NCBI RefSeq assembly: GCF_022843985.1
Contig: NZ_JALHMP010000001.1
Location: 186,001-250,000, forward strand
DNA: 64,000 bases
From: Phreatobacter sp.
GTDB lineage: Bacteria; Pseudomonadota; Alphaproteobacteria; Rhizobiales; Phreatobacteraceae
Direction of reading: 5' to 3'
The notes beneath the pieces were generated by a model, which ran no database searches, had not been told where the DNA came from, and saw only the letters and a program-made list of their open reading frames with translations. Position numbers and translations under genes: made by a program. Below are positions 1-13,558 of this stretch, in pieces. The first letter of the stretch is position 1, and the number at the start of each line of letters is the position of its first letter.

Positions 1-447
<447 letters not shown>

Positions 448-569
448 CTAAGCCCGGTGTCCCGGGGGGAAGTTCGGGGCCGGAATACAATTCCCGGCCG
501 ATGAAAGCGTCGTCAGGTGGAACGTCGGGGGAGCGGACGGACCCGATCCCCTAAGCAGGCACGAACGCC

Positions 570-4700
<4,131 letters not shown>

Positions 4701-4790
4701 GTCGCCTCTCGCTTGGGCCGCCAGGCGTCGGCGGCGGCCCTGGTTCCAGCGACGGGCGGGCTTGATGAAGCCGCTCCCGTCGCAGACGCC

Positions 4791-4842
4791 TGACCGGACG
4801 GTCCACAGGCGGGTCGATAGGCGACCCTGGACCGTCCGGTCA
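4791..4842 (-). promoter_or_regulatory. Long hairpin in the rplL-rpoB intergenic transcript
   Basis: Seen directly: a perfect 15-bp inverted repeat (4791-4805 with 4828-4842, arm TGACCGGACGGTCCA). Inside it a second 6-bp stem (4811-4816 with 4822-4827, GGGTCG/CGACCC) encloses a 5-base loop, leaving only CAGGC unpaired on one side. No T-run follows on the minus strand, so it is not a simple terminator. In E. coli the same gap carries an attenuator and an RNase III processing stem that adjust beta/beta' output relative to L7/L12; a similar role here is inference. Confidence 0.6.
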
Positions 4843-4984
4843 AACGCTGACAACCCCTGTTATCCTCGCGGTGCCGTGAAGCCCCGCATGCGAATGCACG
4901 CCCGCCTGACGGCGGTCCCGCTCCGGTCACCCGGGGCGGATAAGCCCGCACGGGCGGCCCGAAGACCGCCCGCGCGGAGCCTGA

Positions 4985-5362
4985 TCACTTCAGTTCGACC
5001 TTGGCGCCGGCGGCCTCGAGCTGCTTCTTCAGCTTCTCGGCCTCATCCTTGCTGACGCCTTCCTTGACGGCCTTCGGAGCACCCTCGACGAGGTCCTTGG
5101 CTTCCTTCAGGCCGAGGCCGGTGATGGCGCGGACTTCCTTGATCACCTCGATCTTCTTGTCGCCGGCGGCGGCAAGCATCACGGTGAACTCGGTCTGCTC
5201 CTCGACCGGGGCAGCGGCGGCGCCGGCACCCGGGCCAGCGGCGACGGCCACGGCGGCGGCGGCGGAGACGCCCCACTTCTCTTCGAGCATCTTCGCGAGC
5301 TCGGCGGCCTCGAGAACGGTGAGCGACGACAGTTCGTCAACGATTTTGGCGAGATCAGCCAT
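4985..5362 (-). CDS. rplL: 50S ribosomal protein L7/L12
   Basis: This encodes ribosomal stalk protein L7/L12, 125 residues, which binds translation GTPases as dimers on L10. The N-terminal dimerisation helix region ([22 protein letters not shown]), an Ala/Gly/Pro-rich hinge (about residues 35-55) and the C-terminal factor-binding domain ([27 protein letters not shown]) are all present. There are two nearby ATGs. The second (5360-5362) is preferred because the AAGGA ribosome site is about 8 bases from it and only 2 from the first. It sits between rplJ and rpoB, as in all bacteria with this operon. Confidence 0.97.
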   Translation of the reverse strand: MADLAKIVDELSSLTVLEAAELAKMLEEKWGVSAAAAVAVAAGPGAGAAAAPVEEQTEFTVMLAAAGDKKIEVIKEVRAITGLGLKEAKDLVEGAPKAVKEGVSKDEAEKLKKQLEAAGAKVELK

Positions 5363-5410
5363 TTGCATTTTCCTTTTGAACGGTTCGAACCGGGTTGGGT
5401 GAGAGGTGCC

Positions 5411-5929
5411 TCACGCGGCCTTGTCTCGGTCGGCATAAGCAGTGAACACGCGCGCGAGCTTTGCAGCGGGCGCGGTCGAGAGCTGGGCGAGCTTGGTCGC
5501 GGGAGCCTGGATGAGGCCCACGAGCTTGGCGCGCAGTTCGTCGAGCGACGGCAGTGTGGCGAGTGCCTTCACACCGTCCGGGTTCAGAGCGGTCGTCCCC
5601 ATGGCGCCGCCAAGGATGACAAACTTGTCATGCAGCTTGGCGAATTCCGAGGCGACCTTCGGTGCCGCGACCGGATCCTGGCTGATGGCCAGAATCGTGG
5701 GGCCCTTCAGCAGGGCTCCGATGGACGCGACGTCCGTGCCTTCGAGAGCGATCCTGGCGAGGCGGTTCTTGGTGACCTTCACTGACGCGCCCTGGGCCTT
5801 CATCCTGCGACGAAGGTCCTGCATCTGCGCGACCGTGAGGCCGGAATAGTGAGCGACGACGACGACGCCGGAGGTCTTGAAGACCTCGTTGAGCGTGCCG
5901 ACCAGCTCCTTCTTTTCCGTGCGATCCAC
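5411..5929 (-). CDS. rplJ: 50S ribosomal protein L10
   Basis: This encodes L10, 172 residues, which anchors L7/L12 dimers to 23S rRNA and represses its own mRNA. The conserved N-terminus [18 protein letters not shown] begins at a GTG (5927-5929). The frame extends further upstream but that part is not protein-like. The rRNA-binding core ([19 protein letters not shown]) and the C-terminal helix that carries L7/L12 ([17 protein letters not shown]) are present. The ribosome site is weak (AGAGAG), and a GC hairpin at 5947-5969 lies just upstream, which fits translational control. Confidence 0.97.
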   Translation of the reverse strand: MDRTEKKELVGTLNEVFKTSGVVVVAHYSGLTVAQMQDLRRRMKAQGASVKVTKNRLARIALEGTDVASIGALLKGPTILAISQDPVAAPKVASEFAKLHDKFVILGGAMGTTALNPDGVKALATLPSLDELRAKLVGLIQAPATKLAQLSTAPAAKLARVFTAYADRDKAA

Positions 5930-6559
5930 GTTTGCTCTCTCTGGTCGGGGCCTCCTCGCGGAGAGCCCCGGGTTGCACCTGCCGATCATCGGCGCCGGCG
6001 AGCCGGCCTCCGAACGATCGACGTTCGGCCCTGTCCCCTCTGGAACACCGCGGGATGAAATCCCTCGGCCGAGGTGCCTTGAGTTCGAACCCTTCCCTCG
6101 GCGTTGCCGCCGGTGAAATGGTCTTCACCCGTCTGTGCAGGCTTTGGCGATTAAGAGGGGGTAACCCCTCGCCTGCAGTCTCGGACAGGACGATCCGGTC
6201 TCGCGATCCCGGGTCCTCGGACCCTCGTGGGACAACTCCACCGGCCTTGCCGCGCGGGTTTCCCTGCGCGGAAGCTCTTCACAAAAAACTCTTGCGGACT
6301 CCTGATCAGGGTCCGGGAACCGCTCCCGGCGTCTCCTGTGTCGACCGCGCCTCCGAAAAACGGCGAATCGCGATCCTTGGGCCAAACGCAATGAGGGCGT
6401 GGTTGCCCACACCCCAGCCGGCGTCGTCTAGCAAAGGCTGTTCCAGTTGCCAAGGGGGGCAGGCCATTTTTTTGGCCGGTCCTCCCTGGCATGCAGGGCT
6501 GCATCCCAGACACACGACGGAAGGAGGCGCACGCGCAATGCGTGCGCGCCCTGTCGGCA
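5930..6559 (-). promoter_or_regulatory. rplA-rplJ intergenic leader (probable L10 autoregulatory leader)
   Basis: No protein gene is convincing in these 630 bases. Several minus-strand hairpins are visible: GCGCACGC/GCGTGCGC (6528-6548) just after rplA; a GGACTCCTGATCAGGGTCC-type stem (6296-6314) followed on the minus strand by a six-T run (6283-6288); GAGGGG/CCCCTC (6151-6166); and GGGGC/GCCCC with an inner CTCC/GGAG stem (5947-5969) right before the rplJ start. An L10-responsive leader is expected at this place in the operon from established knowledge. Which stems form it cannot be decided by eye. Confidence 0.45.
6283..6314 (-). terminator. Candidate attenuator/terminator between rplA and rplJ
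   Basis: On the minus strand a GGACCCTGATCAGGAGTCC stem (one bulged A) is followed after about six bases by TTTTTT. The stem-to-T distance is longer than ideal, so partial termination or attenuation is likelier than a full stop. It lies inside the ribosomal protein operon, where partial read-through would lower rplJL-rpoBC expression relative to rplKA. Confidence 0.35.
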
Positions 6560-7252
6560 TCAGGCGTTGAGCACGCTCGACGGATCGACCTTCACGCCGG
6601 GGCCCATGGTCGAGGAGATCGCGATCTTCTGCACATAGGTTCCCTTGGCGCCGGTCGGCCGGGCCTTCACGACGGCGTCGGCGAAGGCCTTGATGTTCTC
6701 CACCAGCTTGCCGGGCTCGAACGAGACCTTGCCGACGGCGGAGTGGATGATGCCGGCCTTCTCGACCCGGAACTCGACGGCACCGCCCTTGGAGGCGGCC
6801 ACGGCCGACTTCACGTCCATGGTCACCGTGCCGACCTTCGGGTTCGGCATCAGGCCACGCGGGCCCAGCACCTTACCGAGGCGGCCGACCAGGCCCATCA
6901 TGTCCGGCGTGGCGATGCAGCGATCGAAATCGATCTTGCCGCCCTGGACGATTTCCAGAAGGTCTTCGGCACCGACGATGTCGGCGCCTGCCGCCTTGGC
7001 CTCATCGGCCTTGGCGCCGCGGGCGAAGACGGCAACCCGCAGGGTCCGGCCGGAGCCGTTCGGCAGGTTGCAGACGCCGCGGACCATCTGGTCGGCGTGG
7101 CGCGGGTCGACACCGAGATTCATGGCGATCTCGATGGTCTCGTCGAACTTGGCCGTGGCACGCTCCTTGACGAGCTTCACGGCGTCGTCGAGCGCATAGG
7201 TCTTGGCGGCGTCGATGCCCTCGAGGGTCTTACGATAGCGCTTTCCGCTCAT
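6560..7252 (-). CDS. rplA: 50S ribosomal protein L1
   Basis: This encodes L1, 230 residues, the mobile L1-stalk protein of the large subunit and, in many bacteria, the translational repressor of rplK-rplA. The start [14 protein letters not shown] and the signature domain II sequence ([21 protein letters not shown] / [17 protein letters not shown]) are typical, and length matches the family. It begins three bases after the rplK stop, so translation is probably coupled, with a G-rich ribosome site inside the rplK end. A long leader-like gap to rplJ follows it. Confidence 0.97.
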   Translation of the reverse strand: MSGKRYRKTLEGIDAAKTYALDDAVKLVKERATAKFDETIEIAMNLGVDPRHADQMVRGVCNLPNGSGRTLRVAVFARGAKADEAKAAGADIVGAEDLLEIVQGGKIDFDRCIATPDMMGLVGRLGKVLGPRGLMPNPKVGTVTMDVKSAVAASKGGAVEFRVEKAGIIHSAVGKVSFEPGKLVENIKAFADAVVKARPTGAKGTYVQKIAISSTMGPGVKVDPSSVLNA

Positions 7253-7255
7253 GGC

Positions 7256-7684
7256 TTACCCCACCACCTCAAGGCCCATGGACCGGGCCGAGCCTTCGAT
7301 CATCGACGCAGCCGATTCGACCGTGTCGCAGTTCATGTCGACCATCTTCACCTTGGCGATCTCGGCGATCTGGCCGCGCGTGATCTTGCCGATAAAGCCC
7401 TTGCCGGGGGTCGTGTGGCCCTTGTCGATCTTGGCGGCCTTCTTCACCCAATAGGTGACAGGCGGCTGCTTCATCTCGAAGGTGAAGGAGCGGTCCTGGT
7501 AGGCGGTGATGACGACCGGAATCGGCATCCCCTTCTCCATCTGCTGGGTCTTCGCGTTGAAGGCCTTGCAGAATTCCATGATGTTGAGGCCGCGCTGACC
7601 GAGAGCGGGACCGATGGGCGGGGCGGGGTTAGCGGCCCCGGCCGGCACCTGCAGCTTGATGAATCCGACGATTTTCTTCGCCAT
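7256..7684 (-). CDS. rplK: 50S ribosomal protein L11
   Basis: This encodes L11, 142 residues, part of the GTPase-associated centre. The Pro-rich N-domain ([21 protein letters not shown], the thiostrepton-site region) and the C-terminal rRNA-binding domain ([23 protein letters not shown]) are intact. The frame is open upstream to 7777, but [10 protein letters not shown] at 7684 behind AGGAGG with about 5-6 bases spacing is clearly the start. The nusG-rplK gap upstream holds two GC-rich hairpins. Confidence 0.97.
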   Translation of the reverse strand: MAKKIVGFIKLQVPAGAANPAPPIGPALGQRGLNIMEFCKAFNAKTQQMEKGMPIPVVITAYQDRSFTFEMKQPPVTYWVKKAAKIDKGHTTPGKGFIGKITRGQIAEIAKVKMVDMNCDTVESAASMIEGSARSMGLEVVG

Positions 7685-7806
7685 GATGTCCTCCTGACGC
7701 GCCCTGTATCGGGCGGCCGGTTGGGTTTCGTGGTCGGGTTCGAAGCGGATGGCGAACCGCCGCTCCTCGCCTCCCACGGGTGAAGGAGGACCGGCGAACC
7801 GCCCCT

Positions 7807-7857
7807 CCGCCGCCAGCCCCAGGGGGCGGCGGTTGTCGCTGCCGGCCGATGGCCGGC
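7807..7857 (-). promoter_or_regulatory. Two GC-rich hairpins in the nusG-rplK gap
   Basis: Seen in sequence: CCGCCGCC/GGCGGCGG (7807-7814 with 7825-7832) and a perfect GCCGGCC-GAT-GGCCGGC stem (7841-7857). No T-run follows on the minus strand. Their place, just after nusG and before rplK, is where the L1-responsive leader of the L11 operon lies in other bacteria. They may be that leader or simply read-through RNA structure. Confidence 0.3.
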
Positions 7858-7869
7858 GGCACGTTCAGG

Positions 7870-8400
7870 TCAGAGCTTGTCGACCTGACTGAATTCCAGC
7901 TCCACCGGCGTCGGCCGGCCGAAGATCGAGACGGCGACCTTGACGCGGGCGCGGCCGTCGTCGACCTCCTCGATGAAGCCCTCGAAGGAGGCGAAGGGAC
8001 CGTCGTTGACACGGACCTTCTCGCCGACCTCGAAGGTGATCGTCGTCTTGGGACGGTCAACGCCCTCCTGGACCTGCTGGGCGATGCGCATCGCCTCGGC
8101 CTCGGGGATCGGCATGGGCTTCTTGTCGGCACCGAGGAAGCCGGTGACCTTCGGGGTGTTCTTGATCAGGTGATAGGCCTGATCGGTCATGTCCATCTTC
8201 ACCAGGACATAACCGGGGAAGAACTTGCGCTCGGTGTCGATCTTGCGGCCGCGTCGCACCTCGGTGACGCGCTCCTTCGGCACCAGAATGTCCTCGAACA
8301 GTTCCGACAGGCCGCGCTGGGCCGCACCCTCACGAATCGCCTCGGCCACCTTGTTCTCGAAATTCGAATAGGCGTGGACCACGTACCACTGCTTCGCCAC
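7870..8400 (-). CDS. nusG: Transcription termination/antitermination factor NusG
   Basis: This encodes NusG, 176 residues, which binds the beta' clamp helices and links RNA polymerase to Rho and the ribosome. The NGN domain (AKQWYVVHAYSNFENKVAEAI, RKFFPGYVLVKMDM) occupies about residues 1-115. The C-terminal KOW domain has VGEKVRVNDGPFASFEGFIEEVD at about residues 125-147. The start is a GTG (8398-8400) with GAGGGAG upstream. It lies 12 bases after secE, so the two are co-transcribed. Confidence 0.97.
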   Translation of the reverse strand: MAKQWYVVHAYSNFENKVAEAIREGAAQRGLSELFEDILVPKERVTEVRRGRKIDTERKFFPGYVLVKMDMTDQAYHLIKNTPKVTGFLGADKKPMPIPEAEAMRIAQQVQEGVDRPKTTITFEVGEKVRVNDGPFASFEGFIEEVDDGRARVKVAVSIFGRPTPVELEFSQVDKL

Positions 8401-8412
8401 GGACGGGCTCCC

Positions 8413-8610
8413 TCAGCTGCCGAGCGAAAGGAGCGTCTGCACGCCCCAACGGATCACCGTATCGGCGATGAAAAAGAAGATCGCCGAGACGATCATGAAG
8501 ATCACAACCATGATCGAGGAGATGCCGACCTCCTTGCGCGTGGGCCAGGTGACCTTGTTGGCCTCCTGGCGGACCTGCTGCATGAATTCGACAGGATTGG
8601 GTTTCGCCAT
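8413..8610 (-). CDS. secE: Preprotein translocase subunit SecE
   Basis: This encodes the small SecE subunit of the SecYEG channel, 65 residues, the short single-spanning form usual outside Enterobacteria. The amphipathic helix with the conserved EANKVTWPTRKEV motif (about residues 16-28) precedes one membrane span (SIMVVIFMIVSAIFFFIADTVI). The start MAKPNPVEFM at 8610 is chosen over an upstream in-frame ATG at 8712, because the extension is unlike SecE and overlaps the promoter region. It is first in the secE-nusG-rplKAJL-rpoBC operon. Confidence 0.95.
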   Translation of the reverse strand: MAKPNPVEFMQQVRQEANKVTWPTRKEVGISSIMVVIFMIVSAIFFFIADTVIRWGVQTLLSLGS

Positions 8611-8733
8611 GGTGAGAATCCGGACAGGGCCGCACACCGCTCCCACCCATGAGGGTGAAAGCCGGCGCGTCGGCCCGGAAAAAGGAAACGCGTCCCGCCG
8701 GATGTCCGTCACCGGGCCGGCAGGGAGTGGCGT

Positions 8734-8762
8734 CTGCTACCCGAAACGGGACGGGTCGTCAA
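8734..8762 (-). promoter_or_regulatory. Promoter of the secE-nusG-rpl-rpoBC operon
   Basis: On the minus strand a TTGACG -35 (8757-8762) is separated by exactly 17 bases from a TAGCAG -10 (8734-8739), about 125 bases upstream of secE and downstream of the tuf/tRNA-Trp terminator. Spacing and hexamers fit the alphaproteobacterial housekeeping consensus. Confidence 0.6.
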
Positions 8763-8787
8763 GGAAAGCCGGCCAGGGGCTGCAACG

Positions 8788-8820
8788 AGAAAGGCCCGGC
8801 GCTTGCCGCACCGGGCCTTG
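8788..8820 (-). terminator. Terminator after tuf / tRNA-Trp
   Basis: An 8-bp stem (GGCCCGG core pairing with CCGGGCC) with an 11-base loop is followed on the minus strand by TTTCTC. It sits just after the tRNA-Trp 3' end and before the secE promoter, so it separates the two transcription units. The T-tract is short, so read-through is possible. Confidence 0.6.
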
Positions 8821-8827
8821 TCGAAAT

Positions 8828-8903
8828 TGGCAGGGGCTGGGGGATTCGAACCCACGACCTGCGGTTTTGGAGACCGCCGCTCTACCAGCTGAGCTAAACC
8901 CCT
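8828..8903 (-). tRNA. tRNA-Trp (CCA anticodon)
   Basis: Read on the minus strand, a full cloverleaf starts AGGGGTTTAGCTCAG. It has D-loop GCTGGTAGAGC, anticodon loop CTCCAAA with CCA, the T-arm GTGGGTTCGAATCCCCC, and a 3' end whose CCA tail is encoded (8828-8830). It lies between tuf and secE, the arrangement common in alphaproteobacteria. Confidence 0.96.
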
Positions 8904-8953
8904 AGAGGAGAGCCGAGGATATAGTCCGCCCCGGCCGTCCGATCAATCATTGA

Positions 8954-10144
<1,191 letters not shown>

Positions 10145-10498
10145 CGGTCGTGGTCCTTCGGCTGCCAAAATACGGGCGTGCCCGCGGTGGGCGGTCGGTT
10201 ACGGGTTTTCGCGGCGCTGTTCAAGTGCAAATTGGCAGCACCGCCGCGACATGGCGCGCGGGCGAAGCGCCGACAGGCGGCCGCAAGCCTTCGGCAGCGC
10301 GTGCCGCCGCGCCCAAGCAGTTGATCAGGAAGGCGATGATGGCGATCCCGGTCGCGCCGGCGCCGTGCTTGCGTCGCGGCGGCCGCCTCTTCAAGATCGT
10401 CGCGCCGGCCACGCCGGTCGCTCTATCGCCTCGCTGCCGTCCGCGTCCCGCAAGGCCGCAGACCGGCTCCCATGCCCTTCCACCGCCACGGACCCGCC
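10145..10498. other. Divergent intergenic region between tuf and cysG
   Basis: No gene is supported in these 354 bases. A weak minus-strand promoter for tuf may be TTGAAC (10219-10224), a 17-base spacer and TAACCG (10196-10201). The rest is GC-rich DNA. An in-frame ATG at 10472 could start cysG 27 bases earlier. Confidence 0.4.
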
Positions 10499-11965
10499 AT
10501 GACCGCGCCCGCCGCGCCCCGCGGCACCAGGCCCCCCCGTATCGGCGCCATCGCGACCCTTCCGCTGTTCCACAAGCTGCGGGGGCGCCGGGTGGTGCTG
10601 GCCGGCGACAGCGACGGCGCGGCATGGAAGGCCGAGCTGCTGGCGGCGACCGGCGCCGACCTCCACGTCTTTGCTCCGGATGACGCGGCGCGGTTCGGCG
10701 ACCTGGCCGCGGCCGAAGGCGGTACGGTCAATGTCCATGGCCGGCGCTGGATCCCGGCCGATCTCGACGAGGCCGCCCTCGCCGTCGCCGATGTCAGTTC
10801 GGACGCGGAGGCCGCAGCCTTCGTTGCGGCGGCCCATGCCGCGGGCGCCGTCGTCAATATCGTCGACCGCCCGGCCTTCTGCGATGCCCAGTTCGGCGCG
10901 CTCGTCAACCGCTCGCCGCTGCTCGTCGCCATCTCCACGGACGGCGCGGCGCCCGTCTTCGGCCAGGCCATCCGTGCGCGTATCGAGGCGCTCCTGCCCC
11001 CGGGCCTGCAGGCGTGGGCGCAGGCGGCGCGCGACTGGCGCGCGCGCGTGCAGGCGCGCGAGGCGCCCTTCGCCCTCCGCCGCGCCTTCTGGCAGCGCTT
11101 CACCGACCGCGCCCTCGCCGATCCGGACCGGCCGCCGGGCGAAGCCGACCGTGATGCGCTGATGGCCGATCTCGACCGGCTCGAGGCGGCGCCGCGCCGC
11201 GGCCGGGTGCTGCTGGTCGGCGCGGGGCCCGGCGACCCCGACCACCTCACCCTCAAGGCGCTGCGCGCGCTGCAATCGGCAGACGTCATCCTCTACGACA
11301 ACCTGGTGACGCCGGAGGTGCTGGAACTGGCCCGGCGGGAGGCGCGGCGGGTCGCGGTCGGCAAGGTCGGCCATGGTCCCTCGGTCAGCCAGGCCGACAT
11401 CAACGCGCTGATGATCCAGCTCGCCCGCGACGGCCAGACGGTCGTGCGGCTGAAGAGCGGTGACCCCGCCATTTTCGGCCGCGCCAACGAGGAGATGGCG
11501 GCGTGCCGGAGCGCCGGCATCCAGCTTTCCATCATTCCGGGCATCACTGCCGCGCAGGGCGCCGCGGCCTCGCTCGGCCTGTCCCTCACCGATCGCGATT
11601 TCGCCCAGCGGCTGCAATTCGTCACCGGCCACAGTCGCAAGGGGGAACTGCCTGATTCGATCAACTGGACGGCCGTCGCCGACCCGGCCGCGACCACCGT
11701 GATCTACATGCCGCGGCACACGCTGCGCCGCTTCGCCGCAAGGGCCCTCGACTCGGGCCTCGCCCGGTCGACGCCGGCGCTCGCCATCGCCTCAGCGACA
11801 CGTGCCGAAGAGGTGCATGTCACCGCTGCGATTGCCGATCTGCCCGACCTGGTGGAAGGCCTTCCGGCCGCCCTCCCCGTCCTCGTCATCGTCGGCGAAG
11901 CGGTCCGCGGTCTCGCGAATGCCACGGCGGATCTGCCCGTCGCCGGGATCGACATGCAGGCGTGA
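10499..11965 (+). CDS. cysG: Siroheme synthase CysG (trifunctional)
   Basis: This encodes a 488-residue fusion enzyme that makes siroheme, the cofactor of sulfite and nitrite reductases. The N-terminal third is the precorrin-2 dehydrogenase/ferrochelatase module (LPLFHKLRGRRVVLAGDSDGAAWKAELL). Its nucleotide-binding glycines are somewhat degenerate (GDSDGA). The C-terminal half is the SAM-dependent uroporphyrinogen-III C-methyltransferase (VGAGPGDPDHLTLKAL, VRLKSGDPAIFGR, IPGITAAQGAA). The start could be this ATG or the one at 10472; neither has a strong ribosome site. No sulfite-reductase genes adjoin it, so it stands alone between tuf and tRNA-Gly. Confidence 0.9.
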   Translation: MTAPAAPRGTRPPRIGAIATLPLFHKLRGRRVVLAGDSDGAAWKAELLAATGADLHVFAPDDAARFGDLAAAEGGTVNVHGRRWIPADLDEAALAVADVSSDAEAAAFVAAAHAAGAVVNIVDRPAFCDAQFGALVNRSPLLVAISTDGAAPVFGQAIRARIEALLPPGLQAWAQAARDWRARVQAREAPFALRRAFWQRFTDRALADPDRPPGEADRDALMADLDRLEAAPRRGRVLLVGAGPGDPDHLTLKALRALQSADVILYDNLVTPEVLELARREARRVAVGKVGHGPSVSQADINALMIQLARDGQTVVRLKSGDPAIFGRANEEMAACRSAGIQLSIIPGITAAQGAAASLGLSLTDRDFAQRLQFVTGHSRKGELPDSINWTAVADPAATTVIYMPRHTLRRFAARALDSGLARSTPALAIASATRAEEVHVTAAIADLPDLVEGLPAALPVLVIVGEAVRGLANATADLPVAGIDMQA

Positions 11966-12017
11966 CGGCGTTCCGGCAAGGGCGGCGCATGGCAGGCGGC
12001 TGCTGATGGCAGGCGAA

Positions 12018-12091
12018 TGGAGCGGGTAGCGGGAATCGAACCCGCGTATTCAGCTTGGAAGGCTGCTGCTCTACCATTGAGCTATACCCGC
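12018..12091 (-). tRNA. tRNA-Gly (TCC anticodon)
   Basis: The minus strand reads GCGGGTATAGCTCAATGG, then an anticodon loop CTTCCAA (TCC), the T-arm GCGGGTTCGATTCCCGC and an encoded CCA (12018-12020). Acceptor stem pairing is complete. The anticodon stem has one G-A mismatch at its outer pair. It stands alone between cysG and the MFS gene. Confidence 0.95.
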
Positions 12092-12241
12092 GCCGGAAGC
12101 GCGAGTGACCACATTTGCGCGCCCCGATCAAGAGGCGCCGGTCTGCCGTGCGCGCAGATCGCTTGCGGCGGTGCTCCGTTGCCGGCTTCATGACCGTCCC
12201 CTCCGCTCAACCGTCGACGCGCGCGGCACCCGATCTCCTTC

Positions 12242-13465
12242 ATGCATGAACCCGTCCGCCCGAGGCCCGTCAGCGCCCATCTGCTCCTGCTCGCCACGCC
12301 CCTGGCGCTGACGCAGATGATCGGCTGGGGCACGACATTCTGGCTGCCGGCCGTGTTGGTCGGGCCGCTCATCCGCGATCTCGCCATCTCCTCCGAGGCG
12401 GTTTTCGGCGGCATCACCATCATGCTTCTCGTCAGTGCCGCGGTCGGACCGCGCTTCGGCCGGATCATCGATGGCGGCGGGACACGCTGGGCCATGGCGG
12501 CCGGCTCGGTCTGCCTCGCGCTCGCCATGGCCATCCTGTCGGTGTCACAGGGGCTCGCCGGCTATGTGCTGGCCTGGATCCTGATCGGAATCGGTACGCC
12601 GCTGGCGCTGACCCAGGCGGCCGCGGCAGCGATGGCGCAACTCGCCGGCCCGAACGCCCGGCAAGCCATCGGGATGCTGATGCTGCTCGGCGGTTTCGCC
12701 TCCACGGTCTTCTGGCCGCTGACCGCCTTTCTCGACGCCACCATCGGCTGGCGCACCATGTGCCTGGTCTTCGCCGCCCTGCACCTTGTCGTCTGCGCTC
12801 CCATTCACGTGATCTTCCTGGCGCCGCGCGACGAAGAGGAACCGGTACGGTCGCACCTGTCGCGGAGACCGGCCGCTCTGCCGCTCAATGCGGAGCGACG
12901 CCGTTCGGCCTTCATCCTGATGGCCATCGCCTTTTCGCTCCAGGGATTCGTCACCTGGGGACTGCCGCTGCAGGTCATCGAGATCCTCAAGGCTTATGGT
13001 CACACCGTGGCCTTCGCCATCTTCGCCGGCAGCCTGATGGGCCCGGCCCAGGTGATCTCGCGGCTGGCGGAGGTTGTTTTCGGACGGACGACCGGCATCC
13101 TCGCCGTCGGAGTAGTGACGGCCGCCGTGATGCCGGTGGCCGTCGTGCTGCCGGTCATCAGCCCCGGCTCCGCCATCCTCTGCGTTGGCTTCGTGATCGG
13201 CTACGGCATCTCGGCCGGCGCCATGACCGTCGTGCGCAGCGTCGCGCCGCTCGCCCTTTTCGGGCGGGAAACCTATGCGACGATGAACGGCTGGCTCAGC
13301 CTGCCGCAGAACCTCGTCTTTGCCAGCGCCCCGATCGTCTATGCCTTCGTCATGCGTCACTGGGGTCCGACGCCGACCCTGCTGATGTCCTTCGGTGCCG
13401 CACTCGTCGCGCTCGGCACCATGGTCATGCTGGAGCGCCGCTTCCGTCACGACACCAACGGCTGA
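12242..13465 (+). CDS. Major facilitator superfamily transporter
   Basis: This encodes a 407-residue inner-membrane protein with about 12 hydrophobic segments in two halves, separated by a charged central loop (about residues 195-220, APRDEEEPVRSHLSRRP). The first half keeps an MFS loop 2-3 remnant (GPRFGRIIDGGGTRWAMAAG). Substrate cannot be read. It ends 93 bases before hmgA on the same strand, but hmgA has its own promoter, so co-regulation is not shown. The family resembles oxalate/formate-antiporter-like and YbfB-like carriers; this is a family-level call only. Confidence 0.8.
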   Translation: MHEPVRPRPVSAHLLLLATPLALTQMIGWGTTFWLPAVLVGPLIRDLAISSEAVFGGITIMLLVSAAVGPRFGRIIDGGGTRWAMAAGSVCLALAMAILSVSQGLAGYVLAWILIGIGTPLALTQAAAAAMAQLAGPNARQAIGMLMLLGGFASTVFWPLTAFLDATIGWRTMCLVFAALHLVVCAPIHVIFLAPRDEEEPVRSHLSRRPAALPLNAERRRSAFILMAIAFSLQGFVTWGLPLQVIEILKAYGHTVAFAIFAGSLMGPAQVISRLAEVVFGRTTGILAVGVVTAAVMPVAVVLPVISPGSAILCVGFVIGYGISAGAMTVVRSVAPLALFGRETYATMNGWLSLPQNLVFASAPIVYAFVMRHWGPTPTLLMSFGAALVALGTMVMLERRFRHDTNG

Positions 13466-13501
13466 ATCCGCTCCCGCGCGAAACCGGAACGGGCTTCGCG
13501 T

Positions 13502-13530
13502 TTGACGATAGTTGCGGATGCAACTAAACA
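13502..13530 (+). promoter_or_regulatory. hmgA promoter with overlapping palindromic operator
   Basis: TTGACG (13502-13507) and TAAACA (13525-13530) are 17 bases apart. The spacer is occupied by a perfect 7-bp palindrome, TAGTTGC-GGAT-GCAACTA (13509-13526). The transcript would start about 20 bases before the hmgA ribosome site. A palindrome of this AGTTGC/GCAACT type within the core promoter is the expected position for a repressor; MarR- or IclR-type regulators commonly control homogentisate genes. The regulator is not in the window. Confidence 0.65.
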
Positions 13531-13558
13531 GGAGCGACGATAAGAACCGGAGGACGCC

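Noticed and set aside
4701-4853. N-terminal extension of RpoB by 51 residues
   Set aside because: The extension translates the intergenic hairpin and is unlike any RpoB; the conserved start and ribosome site are at 4700.
6461-6480. A GGCCA-T7-GGCC palindrome as a terminator
   Set aside because: The T-run is the loop rather than the tail, and lies on the strand opposite to transcription.
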